Positions 1-9,710 are shown, counted from the stretch's first letter. The stretch: 64,000 nt of DNA from Thiofilum sp. (GCF_016711335.1 NZ_JADJTF010000001.1:1054001-1118000), one strand, 5' to 3'. The notes: a model not told the origin generated them from the letters alone. Numbers and translations are program-made.

Positions 1-1242
1 GCCGCCGCTATTTTAGGCTCTTTGCCTAAGCCACGTTTTGCCTCCCACCGTCAGTTTTTAGCAGCGAATCAGTCCGTATTGGATGATGGTATTGCCTTAT
101 ATTTTCCAGCACCTAACTCGTTCACAGGTGAGGATGTACTCGAATTACAGGGGCATGGCGGTAGGGTAGTGCTCGATATGATCGTCAAGCGCTGTCTGGA
201 ATTAGGGGCACGGCTAGCGCGTCCGGGGGAATTTTCTGAACGCGCATTTTTAAATGACAAACTCGATTTAGCCCAAGCCGAAGCGATTGCGGACTTGATT
301 GATTCTAGCTCTGAACAAGCAGCACGTTCAGCCTTACGTTCACTCCAAGGTGAGTTTTCTCAAGCCGTTAATAGGCTACTCCAAGAACTGATTGAGCTGC
401 GCGTTTATGTTGAAGCGGCTTTGGATTTTCCCGATGAAGAAATTGATTTTCTCGCTGATCAAGCCGTCACGGATCGACTAGAGCGCATTAAATCCCAACT
501 CAGCACTATTTTTCAAAAAGCGCGGCAGGGTAGCTTACTGCGAGAAGGGATGCATTTGGTGATTGTTGGGCGACCTAATGCGGGTAAATCGAGCCTCTTA
601 AATGCGCTGGCGGGGCAGGAAACTGCCATTGTGACCGATATTGCGGGCACAACGCGCGATATTTTGCGTGAACGAATTAATCTAGAGGGGATGCCGCTGC
701 ATATTGTCGATACCGCAGGGTTACGTGAGAGTAATGATCCAGTGGAGCAGATTGGAATTGAGCGGGCATGGCGCGAGGTAGAAAAGGCGGATTTGATACT
801 GTTATTGGTCGATGATACCCAAGCCGAAGACTCTGAAAATGCCGCGATTGTGGCGCGTTTGCCAGAGCGTTTGCCGCGTTTGACGGTGCATAATAAGGTG
901 GATTTGAGCGGTAAAGCAGCAGGGAAACACGAGGGGCAGCTTTATATTTCGGCTAAACAAGGGCTAGGGATTGAGGAGTTAAAGGCGGAACTGAAAGCTC
1001 GTATGGGTTTTCAGGGTGAGCAAGAAGATACATTTATTGCACGGCGGCGGCATTTGCAGGCACTGGAGGATACGCAGCAGGCAGTGGAGCGGGCGGAGTA
1101 TCAATTGCGGGTATTTAATGCAGGTGAGCTAATGGCGGAGGAATTGCGTATAGCTCAAGAGGCGTTAGGGCAAATTACCGGAAAATTTACCCCTGATGAT
1201 TTATTAGGTGTGATCTTTAGCTCGTTTTGTATTGGGAAGTAG
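1..1242 (+). CDS. mnmE: tRNA modification GTPase MnmE (TrmE), 5'-truncated
   Basis: MnmE works with MnmG to add the cmnm5 group to wobble U34 of certain tRNAs. The frame is open from base 1, which begins AAAILGSLPKPR, so roughly the first 40 residues lie outside the window; an internal TTG at 22 is not the true start. Visible parts are the N-terminal folate-binding region, the helical domain, and an inserted G domain with GRPNAGKS, GTTRD, DTAG, NKVD and SAK. The C-terminal FCIGK carries the family's conserved cysteine motif. The stop lies just before a convergent gene. The identification is secure. Confidence 0.97.
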   Translation, partial: AAAILGSLPKPRFASHRQFLAANQSVLDDGIALYFPAPNSFTGEDVLELQGHGGRVVLDMIVKRCLELGARLARPGEFSERAFLNDKLDLAQAEAIADLIDSSSEQAARSALRSLQGEFSQAVNRLLQELIELRVYVEAALDFPDEEIDFLADQAVTDRLERIKSQLSTIFQKARQGSLLREGMHLVIVGRPNAGKSSLLNALAGQETAIVTDIAGTTRDILRERINLEGMPLHIVDTAGLRESNDPVEQIGIERAWREVEKADLILLLVDDTQAEDSENAAIVARLPERLPRLTVHNKVDLSGKAAGKHEGQLYISAKQGLGIEELKAELKARMGFQGEQEDTFIARRRHLQALEDTQQAVERAEYQLRVFNAGELMAEELRIAQEALGQITGKFTPDDLLGVIFSSFCIGK

Positions 1243-1245
1243 GGT

Positions 1246-2169
1246 TTATTCTAGGTCTCGTATCAGCAAATATTCAGAGTTATTGGCAAATGCTTTTGGA
1301 GCATAACAATTCTTCTGAATTAATTCGTGTAAGAAGCTTTTATCTAAGTGTTTTGTTAAGCTTAAATGCTCAAAAATGCTATACCTTTCGACTAGAGCTT
1401 TCAGTTTAGGATAGTTTTCTAAATTACTTTCTCTTGTTTCTATGCAATTTAATAATATCAGTGTTCCTAAGTGGTCACTAATAAGAGATTTAAATAAGTT
1501 AGCATAGCCTTGTTCTTCTATACTTAGAGTATTGTAGTTTTTTATACTATCTATAGTAAAGCTATCTTTTTCTATATTATGATTCAGGTAGATAAACCTA
1601 AGGATTTGGTGTAGCAGCATTAAATATGATTTAATAAAATGCTGCTTTCTTATAAAGGATTGAATAGCGGTTTTTGCATCTTCTAATGTAGATATGTGTA
1701 TAGTGTGTTTATTTAAATTGCCTTCTAATGTATCAAGGGTTTTTGATAGTTGACTATATTGATTTAGTAAAGCAAAAAAAGTGTTCTCAAATCGCTGCTG
1801 CTTTTGAGTTAATGCCTGATCAGCTAGTGCTTTCTCTGATTCCTCCGCAGCTTTCCTACTTAACTCTAACTCCTTACGTGTCAGTGATAACTCTCTTTGC
1901 GACTGAAACAAAGTAGCTAGGAGCATAATCAATCCTAAAAAAGCAAATATAGGATTCAGCACTCCACCAAAGAAATCTCCAGTAGTCCCCCAATCTCCTC
2001 TATCTGTTGTAGTGGGTGCTACAGTCTGCAATGCATTCTGATAAATTGTTACGACATAGTAAGCAAAACCACAAGCTACTACTATCAAAGTTAGCATTAA
2101 AATAATGAGCCAATACTCGCCTAGAAATTCGAGTATTTTAGATTTTTGAGGGGCACTGTGATCATTCAT
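1246..2169 (-). CDS. Membrane protein of the putative phage abortive-infection (PutAbiC) type
   Basis: The protein has 307 aa. Two predicted membrane segments lie at about residues 19-43 and 68-88. Between them is the family-like stretch WGTTGDFFGGVLNPIF. A charged coiled coil follows at about 88-125, then the motif FENTFFALLNQ. This arrangement matches my recollection of the Pfam family called putative phage abortive infection protein; the antiphage role in that family is itself mostly inferred. The gene converges on mnmE with a 3-bp gap and diverges from the YhcG-type nuclease. It is visibly more AT-rich than mnmE, which fits horizontal gain. The C-terminal half has no motif I recognise. 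Confidence 0.7.
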   Translation of the reverse strand: MNDHSAPQKSKILEFLGEYWLIILMLTLIVVACGFAYYVVTIYQNALQTVAPTTTDRGDWGTTGDFFGGVLNPIFAFLGLIMLLATLFQSQRELSLTRKELELSRKAAEESEKALADQALTQKQQRFENTFFALLNQYSQLSKTLDTLEGNLNKHTIHISTLEDAKTAIQSFIRKQHFIKSYLMLLHQILRFIYLNHNIEKDSFTIDSIKNYNTLSIEEQGYANLFKSLISDHLGTLILLNCIETRESNLENYPKLKALVERYSIFEHLSLTKHLDKSFLHELIQKNCYAPKAFANNSEYLLIRDLE

Positions 2170-2373
2170 AACTAAAAACTTTGTACAAACTATATGATTA
2201 ATATTAGCTCATCAATGGGTTAATTAAAACTAGAAGTTATTGATAGGTTTGTAATAAGATTTAACAAAGTACTTTGATGCAAACTATTAGTACTGAGTTA
2301 GGACACATACAAAACTACATCAGTATTCAAGTTTATTATTCACGTTTTTTCCTAGTTGGAAGGAAATCACCTC

Positions 2374-3408
2374 ATGACTCATGACCCTACAAAGCAGCTT
2401 GCATTACCTCTCAATCTAGTGGATACCCTGCGTGAGCTGATTCAACAAGCTCGCCAGCAAGTACTGCGTCATGTAGACACTATTCAGGTACAAACCTACT
2501 GGCAGATAGGCAAGCATATTGTAGAGTTTGAACAAAATGGACAAACTCGCGCCACCTATGGCAAGCGCTTATTACCTGAACTAGCTCAAGTACTTACGCA
2601 AGAATTTGGAAAAGGTTTTGATGAGCGTAACCTACGGAATATGAGGGCTTTTTTTCAGAGCTTCCCCATTTGGAACGCAGTGCGTTCCGAATTGAGTTGG
2701 ACACATTATCGCCTATTATTGCGAGTCGATGATCCGGCTATCCGTCAGTGGTACATGAATGAAGCAGCAGGGCAAAATTGGAGTACTCGGCTATTAGAAC
2801 GGCAAATTGGTTCCTTGTATTACGAGCGCTTACTTTCAAATCAAAATAAAAACCAACTACTTGATCAAACCCAACAAGCTATTAAAAAAAGCACTCCACG
2901 TAATTTTGTACGTGATCCGGTAGTACTAGAGTTTTTGGGTTTACCCGATACTGGAAAATTATTAGAAGCTAACCTTGAGCAAGCACTGATGAATAAGCTG
3001 CAACAATTTCTTTTAGAGTTAGGTAAAGGTTTTGCATTTGTAGCGCGGCAACAGCGTATTAGTACTGAGACTCAGGATTTTTATATTGATCTAGTATTTT
3101 ACAATTATTTACTAAAATGCTTTGTTTTAATTGATCTAAAAACTGGGCATTTAACTCATCAAGATATTGGGCAAATGGATATGTATGTGCGCATGTATGA
3201 CGACTTACGCCGTGGTGAGGATGACAACCCTACCGTTGGGATTTTATTATGTGGCAGTAAAGATCAGTCGGTCGTGCGTTATTCAGTTTTACATGAAAGC
3301 GAGCAACTCTTTGCCAGTAAGTATCGCTTAGTTTTACCTAGTGAAGAAGAGTTACGTCTTGAGTTAGAGCAAGATCAACAGGAGTGGGAAAGCTATCAAA
3401 ATAACTGA
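2374..3408 (+). CDS. YhcG/DUF1016-family PDDEXK nuclease
   Basis: The protein has 344 aa from the ATG at 2374. That ATG has an AAGGA ribosome-binding site about 9 bases upstream; an in-frame TTG at 2356 has no such site. The N-terminal region (about residues 15-160) is the DUF1016_N helical domain with QIGKHIVEFEQ and RNLRNMRAF. The C-terminal region holds a PDDEXK-type core, with FYIDLVFYN followed by LIDLKTG, consistent with the D...DxK catalytic pattern. Members of this family often sit in defence or mobile regions. It is divergent from the PutAbiC-like gene across a 200-bp promoter region. The substrate is unknown. Confidence 0.85.
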   Translation: MTHDPTKQLALPLNLVDTLRELIQQARQQVLRHVDTIQVQTYWQIGKHIVEFEQNGQTRATYGKRLLPELAQVLTQEFGKGFDERNLRNMRAFFQSFPIWNAVRSELSWTHYRLLLRVDDPAIRQWYMNEAAGQNWSTRLLERQIGSLYYERLLSNQNKNQLLDQTQQAIKKSTPRNFVRDPVVLEFLGLPDTGKLLEANLEQALMNKLQQFLLELGKGFAFVARQQRISTETQDFYIDLVFYNYLLKCFVLIDLKTGHLTHQDIGQMDMYVRMYDDLRRGEDDNPTVGILLCGSKDQSVVRYSVLHESEQLFASKYRLVLPSEEELRLELEQDQQEWESYQNN

Positions 3409-3451
3409 CTGGCAAATAACAATGTGATAATAGCTCTATATCTATTAATGC

Positions 3452-3472
3452 AATTGGTCGAGCAAACCAATT
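3452..3472. terminator. Weak hairpin between convergent genes
   Basis: A 7-bp perfect stem (AATTGGT / ACCAATT) with a 7-base loop lies between the convergent YhcG-type gene and the small membrane protein gene. There is no clear T-run, so a terminator role is only suggested by position. Confidence 0.3.
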
Positions 3473-3481
3473 ACTTGGAAG

Positions 3482-3661
3482 CTATTTTACAAAAGTTCCA
3501 TACTTCCAAATATACCACCCTAAATAAGCTAACCCTGCTAATAATACTATTCCTGAACTAATGCAAATCTTAGTATTTAAATAGCGGCAGGCTAAAAAAC
3601 CTATTAAGCCTAATATTGCTAAAACAATAATAAGTCCAACCCAACTAATTGTTATATTCAT
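3482..3661 (-). CDS. Small two-span membrane protein of unknown function
   Basis: The protein has 59 aa from the ATG at 3661, which has an AGGAG site about 7 bases upstream; the longer frame to 3700 lacks one. Two hydrophobic segments (about residues 5-26 and 33-50) are separated by RYLNTKICIS. I do not recognise a family. The good ribosome-binding site and the two clean membrane segments argue for a real small gene. Confidence 0.55.
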   Translation of the reverse strand: MNITISWVGLIIVLAILGLIGFLACRYLNTKICISSGIVLLAGLAYLGWYIWKYGTFVK

Positions 3662-3756
3662 ACTACTACTCCTATCTTGGATAGACTTTAATATTAGCAC
3701 TTTTTTTAATTAAGATTGAAATAGGTAGGGGCAGCAGGACTACCCCTAATAGTTAT

Positions 3757-5379
3757 TTATTCTAAACCTTGAGAAGCGAGATACTCATCATAAGTACCAC
3801 GATAATCAATGACTCGACCATCGCCTTTTACATCGAAAATACGAGTAGCTAGGGAGCTTACAAATTCACGGTCATGCGATACGAAAACTAAAGTACCGTC
3901 ATATTTGGCTAAAGCACCGTTTAAGGATTCAATCGACTCCATATCTAAGTGGTTAGTCGGTTCGTCCATCATCATCACATTAGTACGCGATAACATCATA
4001 CGCCCAAAAATCATACGCCCTTTCTCACCGCCTGATAACACGCGGACTGATTTTTTTACCGTATCGCCACCAAATAATAAACGCCCTAATGTGCCACGAA
4101 TTTGCGTTTCGGCATCCTCACCCTCATAGCCTTCTTTACGCACATATTCAGCTATCCAGTCAGTTAAAGAGCGATCACTTTTAAACTCATCTTCGTGATC
4201 TTGCTCATAAGAGCAAATACGTACTTTTTCCGCCCATTTAATCGTGCCTTTTTGCGGTTGTAACTGACCTTCGAGTAATTTAACTAGCGTGGTTTTACCG
4301 ACTCCATTTTCCCCGATAATAGCGACTTTTTCTCCCGCCTCAATGGTGAAACTAAAGTTATTGATTAAAGGCTTATCCATGCCTTCATAACCAAAGGTGA
4401 GATTTTCCACTTCGACGGCAAAGCGATGTAAACGCTCTTTTTCATCATATTCAAAGCGAATCCAAGGATATTGACGACTAGAGGGTTTAACATCTTCGGG
4501 TTTTAATTTATCAATCAGTTTACGGCGACTGGTGGCTTGTTTGGCTTTAGATTTATTGGCTGAGAAGCGGCGAATAAAGTCCTGTAATTCGGTAATACGT
4601 TCTTTCGCTTTAGCATTGGCATTGGCTTGACGTTCACGCGCTAAAGTGGACGCTTCCATAAAGTCATCGTAATTACCTGCATACACTTGGATTTTACCAA
4701 AGTCTAAATCGGCGGTATGGGTACAGACTTGATTTAAGAAGTGGCGGTCATGCGAGATAATAATCATGGTCGACTCACGATTATTTAACGTTTCTTCTAA
4801 CCAGCGAATGGTATTAATGTCGAGGTTATTGGTGGGTTCATCCAATAATAAAATATCGGGATTAGCAAACAGCGCCTGACAGAGTAATACCCGTAATTTC
4901 CAACCCGGAGCGACTTCGCGCATTAGACCTTGATGTTGCTCAGTGGGAATACCTACCGCTAATAGGAGTTCTCCTGCACGCGATTCAGCCGTGTAACCAT
5001 CGAGTTCGGCAAATTCCCCTTCTAATTCAGCCGCCTGCATATAATCGTCTTCGGTGGCGTCAGGATTGGCATAAATCGCGTCTTTAGCCGACATGACTTT
5101 CCACATTTCCTCGTGCCCCATCATCACCACATCGAGTACGCGCACCTCCTCAAAGGCAAATTGATCTTGGCGCAGATAAGCCATGCGCTCATTAGGATCT
5201 TTAGAGACGTTACCGTAGGAGGGTTCTTGTAAACCGCAGAGAATTTTCATAAAGGTTGATTTACCCGCGCCATTCGCGCCAATCAAACCGTAGCGATTAC
5301 CATCGCCAAATTTTACCGAAACATTATCAAACAATGGCTTAGCGCCAAATTGCATCGTGACATTAGCAGCGACTAACAC
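3757..5379 (-). CDS. ybiT: ABC-F family ATPase YbiT
   Basis: The protein has 540 aa with two ABC ATPase domains and no membrane segments, as in ABC-F ribosome-associated factors. The first Walker A is GANGAGKST and the second GENGVGKTT. The second signature is LSGGEKGR, and Walker B regions end in LLLDEPTNNLD and MMMDEPTNHLD. The inter-domain linker is the lysine/arginine-rich stretch around SANKSKAKQATSRRK. The N-terminus MLVAANVTMQFGAKPLFDN closely resembles E. coli YbiT rather than EttA, Uup or YheS. ABC-F proteins act on translating ribosomes; the exact role of YbiT is less settled. Confidence 0.93.
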   Translation of the reverse strand: MLVAANVTMQFGAKPLFDNVSVKFGDGNRYGLIGANGAGKSTFMKILCGLQEPSYGNVSKDPNERMAYLRQDQFAFEEVRVLDVVMMGHEEMWKVMSAKDAIYANPDATEDDYMQAAELEGEFAELDGYTAESRAGELLLAVGIPTEQHQGLMREVAPGWKLRVLLCQALFANPDILLLDEPTNNLDINTIRWLEETLNNRESTMIIISHDRHFLNQVCTHTADLDFGKIQVYAGNYDDFMEASTLARERQANANAKAKERITELQDFIRRFSANKSKAKQATSRRKLIDKLKPEDVKPSSRQYPWIRFEYDEKERLHRFAVEVENLTFGYEGMDKPLINNFSFTIEAGEKVAIIGENGVGKTTLVKLLEGQLQPQKGTIKWAEKVRICSYEQDHEDEFKSDRSLTDWIAEYVRKEGYEGEDAETQIRGTLGRLLFGGDTVKKSVRVLSGGEKGRMIFGRMMLSRTNVMMMDEPTNHLDMESIESLNGALAKYDGTLVFVSHDREFVSSLATRIFDVKGDGRVIDYRGTYDEYLASQGLE

Positions 5380-5525
5380 AGGGGAGTCCTCTTGAATTCT
5401 GGTGTACTGAATTGTAGTAGTGGGGCGTTACTGTAGCAGGTTTAGGGGGTGGGTGCAGCTTGCTCAACCACACGATTTAACTAATCGATGGTATTATTTC
5501 CCTAATCTAAAGTTTGGAACTGACT

Positions 5526-6152
5526 ATGCAATATATCACTATACCCGTCACCGCCTTTGAGCAAAACTGTAGCATTGTGTGGAATGAAGCCACTCAGCAT
5601 TGTGCTTTGGTTGATCCGGGGGGCGATGTACCTAAACTCATTAGGGCTATTACCGAGCGCAATCTCATTCCTCAAGCAGTATGGTTAACTCATGGGCATA
5701 TGGATCATGTGGGAGGTGCAAGAGCGATTGCCGATCACTATCACATTCCGATTATGGGTCCACAAGAGGATGATGCCTTTTGGCTCGATGCATTGCCTAT
5801 ACAAGCGCAACGCTTTGGTTTACCACATGCCGAGGCATTAAAGCCAGACCAATGGCTTAAGCATGGCGATACATTAAAGTTGGATCATTATAGTTTTGAG
5901 GTACGCCATACTCCGGGGCACACGCCCGGACATGTGGTGTTATATAGCAGCGATTTGCAAACCGTATTTGTGGGTGATGTGCTGTTTGCAGGCTCGATAG
6001 GGCGTACTGATTTTCCGCGTGGGAATCATCAGCAATTATTAGACTCCATTCGCAGCCAATTATTTGTTTTGAATGATGAGATTGAGGTTGTGCCGGGACA
6101 TGGCCCTAATACCACAATTGGTCATGAACGAGCTTATAACCCCTACTTTTAA
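5526..6152 (+). CDS. gloC: Metallo-beta-lactamase-fold hydrolase, GloC/YcbL type (glyoxalase II-like)
   Basis: The protein has 208 aa from the ATG at 5526; a TTG 12 bases upstream is less likely. Metal-binding motifs are THGHMDHVGG, GHTPGHVV, the GD of VGDVLFAGSIGRTDF, and PGHGP. Length and the N-terminus (ITIPVTAFEQNCS) resemble E. coli YcbL/GloC, a single-domain S-(hydroxyacyl)glutathione hydrolase that finishes methylglyoxal detoxification. It is cytoplasmic, with no signal peptide. Confidence 0.88.
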   Translation: MQYITIPVTAFEQNCSIVWNEATQHCALVDPGGDVPKLIRAITERNLIPQAVWLTHGHMDHVGGARAIADHYHIPIMGPQEDDAFWLDALPIQAQRFGLPHAEALKPDQWLKHGDTLKLDHYSFEVRHTPGHTPGHVVLYSSDLQTVFVGDVLFAGSIGRTDFPRGNHQQLLDSIRSQLFVLNDEIEVVPGHGPNTTIGHERAYNPYF

Positions 6153-6178
6153 CGACTCCAATAGCGAGGGAGAGTTTC

Positions 6179-6760
6179 ATGCGTTATCAACTCTGGAGCC
6201 TAGTACTCCTTCTGATCGTGGGCTTAGCCGGATGTAGTTCTAGTCCCGTCATCAATCCCAATGCACCCACCCCGCGCTCCGATGCAGCACAAGATTGGGC
6301 AGCATTAATGACTAACTCGCATAACACGGTACGCGCTAGATTAGGTTTGCCTGCGTTGCAATGGTCTAATACCTTAGCAAGTTACTCACAAGAATGGGCT
6401 AATCATTTAGCCACAACGGCGGGGTGTAAAATGATTCATCGGGTAGAGGCTAATAATAATCCAGCGGGTTATGGTGAAAACCTATTTTGGTCAAGTCCGG
6501 TGATGTGGGATGACGGTACGAATGAGGTCGCTAAGGTCAGTGCAGCACGCGTCGCTCGTGATTGGGCGGCAGAGGATAAGTATTATGACTATGCTAGCGA
6601 TACTTGCGCTGTGGGCAAGCAATGCGGTCATTATACCCAAATGGTGTGGCGTGATACGCGTCAGCTCGGTTGTGGTATGGCGTATTGCCCGAATGGTGGA
6701 CAGATTTGGGTGTGTAGCTATGATCCTCCGGGGAATTGGGTAGGGCAACGTCCTTATTAG
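6179..6760 (+). CDS. CAP-domain (SCP/PR-1-like) lipoprotein
   Basis: The protein has 193 aa. The N-terminus has a lipoprotein signal ending in the lipobox LAGC, so it is probably lipid-anchored. The rest is one CAP domain: NTVRARLGLPALQWSNTLASY, the HYTQMVWR motif, and WVCSYDPPGNW near the end. Four to five cysteines in the mature part could form disulfides. CAP proteins are secreted and have varied roles; the substrate here cannot be read. It follows gloC by 26 bp and has its own GAGGGAG ribosome-binding site. Confidence 0.85.
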   Translation: MRYQLWSLVLLLIVGLAGCSSSPVINPNAPTPRSDAAQDWAALMTNSHNTVRARLGLPALQWSNTLASYSQEWANHLATTAGCKMIHRVEANNNPAGYGENLFWSSPVMWDDGTNEVAKVSAARVARDWAAEDKYYDYASDTCAVGKQCGHYTQMVWRDTRQLGCGMAYCPNGGQIWVCSYDPPGNWVGQRPY

Positions 6761-6762
6761 GT

Positions 6763-7956
6763 TTAAAGCTTCAGTGTGGGCGTATGAGTTTGAGTGGGTA
6801 AATACTGAGCAAAATATTCGTTCACTATTTCAGGCTTATAAGGCACATGTTCCCAAACTTCACTCATGTATTCGGCGACGGCACGTTGTTCTTGTAGAGT
6901 ATGACGTGCTATGGCTTGGCGCATGCCGTCGTGTGCCACCCAATGACTGGATTGGGTGCGAGTGGGGATAAAACCGCGTGGTACTTTATGTTCCCCTTGC
7001 GCCCCCGGCTCAAATACTTTCAGACCGTGTTTAATACAGTGCTCAATACCTTGGTAGTAACAGGCTTCAAAATGCAGGCTATCAATATATTCCGTACAGC
7101 CCCAATGCCGTCCATAAAGACGCGTGTCACTGCTAAACATTAGTGATCCAGCAATACAGTCCTCGCCTTTATCTGCCAGCACTAATACCACTTGATCCGG
7201 CAAAGTCTCGGCGACTTGTTTAAAAAAGCCTTCATTAAGGGTTGGCACACCCCATTTTTCTTCAAAGGTACGGTTATAAAATAAAGCAAAATGCTCCCAA
7301 TCTTGAGCGCTGGCGGTATGACCATTTAAACAGCGCAATTGAATACCCGCCTCCTGTACTTTGCGTCGCTCTTGGCGAATATTTTTACGTTTTTTGGGTT
7401 GTAGGTTATTCAGAAACTCTTCAAAGTTTTGATAGCCCAGATTCATCCAGTGAAATTGGCAATCGTGGCGCGTCAGTAAGCCTTGTGTGCTCATCCATGC
7501 TTGTTGATCTTGAGGGGGGAAAAGGCAGTGAAAGGTACTCGCTTTTAATTCTTCAGCCAGTTGTAAAGTGGTACTGAGTAAGAGTGGATAAAGCTCAGTC
7601 TCTCGACCCTTTTGTACTAATAAGCGTTGTCCGGTCGCAGGGGTATAGGGAATGGAGGTGACTAATTTCGGAAAGTAGCGCAGCTTGTAATGGTGATACG
7701 CTTGCGCCCACATTTGATCAAAAACAAATTCACCGTAAGAGTTGTTTTTCAAATATAAGGGTTGTGCAGCAACGAGTATCTCGTTTTCATACACAGCAAT
7801 ATGATGCGGCAACCAACCAAATTGCTCACCTACACAACCATTATGCTCCTGGGCCACTAAAAACTCGTGGCGCAGGAAAGGGTTATTATCGAGTACTAGG
7901 GCATTCCATGCACTCGCTTTCACTTGGCTAAGACTGGAGAGGATTTCAATACGCAT
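6763..7956 (-). CDS. FemAB-like/GNAT-fold acyltransferase (DUF482, COG3146 type)
   Basis: The protein has 397 aa. The patterns NPFLRHEFLVAQE, YLKNNSYGEFVFDQMWA, NLQPKKRKNIRQERRKV and FEPGAQGEHKVPRGFIPT match the DUF482 family, often named peptidogalycan biosynthesis protein, which has a FemAB-like acetyltransferase fold. The biochemical substrate is not established. It converges on the CAP lipoprotein gene with only 2 bp between stops. Confidence 0.85.
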   Translation of the reverse strand: MRIEILSSLSQVKASAWNALVLDNNPFLRHEFLVAQEHNGCVGEQFGWLPHHIAVYENEILVAAQPLYLKNNSYGEFVFDQMWAQAYHHYKLRYFPKLVTSIPYTPATGQRLLVQKGRETELYPLLLSTTLQLAEELKASTFHCLFPPQDQQAWMSTQGLLTRHDCQFHWMNLGYQNFEEFLNNLQPKKRKNIRQERRKVQEAGIQLRCLNGHTASAQDWEHFALFYNRTFEEKWGVPTLNEGFFKQVAETLPDQVVLVLADKGEDCIAGSLMFSSDTRLYGRHWGCTEYIDSLHFEACYYQGIEHCIKHGLKVFEPGAQGEHKVPRGFIPTRTQSSHWVAHDGMRQAIARHTLQEQRAVAEYMSEVWEHVPYKPEIVNEYFAQYLPTQTHTPTLKL

Positions 7957-8013
7957 AATTAACTATTTCGCCAGAAATCCCAAGGGCTGTCTATTCTCCC
8001 TAAATCGTGCCCC

Positions 8014-8502
8014 TTATTGTGGAACGACAGGAAGCCCTTCTTTGATCCAGCCTGTAATACCGCGCTGCACATTATACACTTGGCTATAACCGGCTTGTGA
8101 GAGCATTTGAGCACCTACTTGGGTACGGTTTCCGGTGCGACAAATAATCGCTATAGGCTTATTAGTAGGCGCAATCTGGTTAATTTTATTGGGAAATTCA
8201 GGATTAATTCCCCCTTTGGCGTCAAATAGTGTGAGGAGTTGGCTGCCTTTTACTACACCTGTTTGCTTCCATTCTTCTGGAAGGCGAATATCCACTAGCG
8301 TCACACCCTGATCGAGTAAGGTTTGCAATTGGGCATTGCTAATATCTTCGATTTTACCAATAGTCGTAGGGGCTGCCATCGTGACGGCGCTCGCAGTGGC
8401 AGTCGTGGTCGGGGTTGATGCACTTGAGGTATTCGTATTGCTACCACCGCAGCCAGCCATGCTAACAGTTAATAACAGCGTTAAAAGTAATGTTGATTTC
8501 AT
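8014..8502 (-). CDS. Rhodanese-domain lipoprotein
   Basis: The protein has 162 aa. A signal peptide ends in the lipobox MAGC, followed by a low-complexity Ser/Thr/Ala linker to about residue 45. A single rhodanese domain follows, with the active-site loop IICRTGNRT carrying the catalytic cysteine. The predicted location is periplasmic and membrane-anchored, where it might handle sulfane sulfur. That would fit a sulfur-oxidising host, but this is inference. Confidence 0.85.
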   Translation of the reverse strand: MKSTLLLTLLLTVSMAGCGGSNTNTSSASTPTTTATASAVTMAAPTTIGKIEDISNAQLQTLLDQGVTLVDIRLPEEWKQTGVVKGSQLLTLFDAKGGINPEFPNKINQIAPTNKPIAIICRTGNRTQVGAQMLSQAGYSQVYNVQRGITGWIKEGLPVVPQ

Positions 8503-8641
8503 GATACGGATTAATGTTTGTTAGTGTAATTGAGTAAAGCCAAAGCATAGGCGAATGCCTTGAAAGCGTCTACTGCTTTGCAAAGCCTAAGGCTAAGGTA
8601 TAATTGATCTTTGTACCAATCCCCCTGCCCAAAGGATATAA

Positions 8642-9709
8642 ATGAAAGATGTAATTATTGTTGGTGGTGGTCTTTCTGGCATGTTGACCGCGCGTGCACT
8701 GCATCAAGCGGGCATGAGTGTCATGTTGATTGAGCAACACGAGTTAGGGCGGGATTCTTCTTGGGCAGCCAATGGCATGCTAAATCCGGTATATCCTTGG
8801 CATTGTCCAGCTCCAGTGATGGATTTAGTGTTAAATGGTTTACAACACTATCCGGCTTTAAGTGCCGAACTCAATAGTGTGAGTGCTATTGATATGCAGT
8901 GGGAAGTATCGGGTACGCTTTATCTAGATGCCAATGAGTATAGTGCTGCACAAGCATGGGCGACACACTATCAGCAGACGTATCAATTATTAGATGGTAT
9001 GGAGTGGTTACAAGCTTGTGAGCCTGCCTTAGCGCCTGCTTTTAACCAAGGCTTACACTTCCCTCAGTTTGCGCAATTACGTAATCCACGCCAACTAGCC
9101 GCCTTACGCGCTTGGTTACGTTCCTATCCGGTGTTAATTAGTGAACATACTTCCGTGGATAGTTTGATTATTGAGGAGGGAGCGATCCGTGGTGTGTGTA
9201 TGGGCGGGCAAGAATGGCGGGCTAAGCGCGTTATTTTAACCACGGGGGCGTGGAGTAGTGGCTTTCCAGAGCTGCAATTAGGGATTCGTTCTACCACCAC
9301 GCATAGTGTGATTTTCCGAGGTGAACCGGATGTGTTAAAGCATATGGTGATTTATCAGGGTAAATCATTAGTGCCGCGACGTGATGGGCGCATTGTGTTT
9401 AGTACCCCTTTGAATAATAGCGAGCAAGCCTTAGCTGATCCATTGGCTGCTATGAAGACCGAGGCGGTGGAGTTAGTACCTGCTTTAGAGCACATCCGTA
9501 TGCAGCATCAATGGTGTGGTGTATTTCCAGAGACATTAGATGGTTTGCCCTATATTGGTGAGCATCCAGCGCTTGCTAATTTATGGGTGAATGTAGGGTT
9601 GGCTCAGTATGGTTTAGCCGCAACCGTAGCCTCGGCACGCTTATTAGTGGCACAAGTTTTGGGTCAGCAACCAGAGCTTGATCCAAAGCCGTTTAGCTTG
9701 GGGCGTTAA
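8642..9709 (+). CDS. thiO: FAD-dependent glycine oxidase-like protein (ThiO type)
   Basis: The protein has 355 aa with a DAO-type FAD-binding N-terminus (IIVGGGLSGMLTARAL, then LIEQHELGRDSSWAANGML). A C-terminal FAD contact is seen around GLAQYGLAATVASA. ThiO-type enzymes oxidise glycine to iminoacetate for thiazole synthesis. A related amino-acid oxidase role is possible, because no other thiamin gene is adjacent and no TPP riboswitch is evident upstream. The start has AAAGGAT upstream. Confidence 0.75.
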   Translation: MKDVIIVGGGLSGMLTARALHQAGMSVMLIEQHELGRDSSWAANGMLNPVYPWHCPAPVMDLVLNGLQHYPALSAELNSVSAIDMQWEVSGTLYLDANEYSAAQAWATHYQQTYQLLDGMEWLQACEPALAPAFNQGLHFPQFAQLRNPRQLAALRAWLRSYPVLISEHTSVDSLIIEEGAIRGVCMGGQEWRAKRVILTTGAWSSGFPELQLGIRSTTTHSVIFRGEPDVLKHMVIYQGKSLVPRRDGRIVFSTPLNNSEQALADPLAAMKTEAVELVPALEHIRMQHQWCGVFPETLDGLPYIGEHPALANLWVNVGLAQYGLAATVASARLLVAQVLGQQPELDPKPFSLGR

Positions 9710-9710
9710 G

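Noticed and set aside
8503..8641. TPP riboswitch upstream of thiO
   Set aside because: The conserved CTGAGA and following core were not seen.
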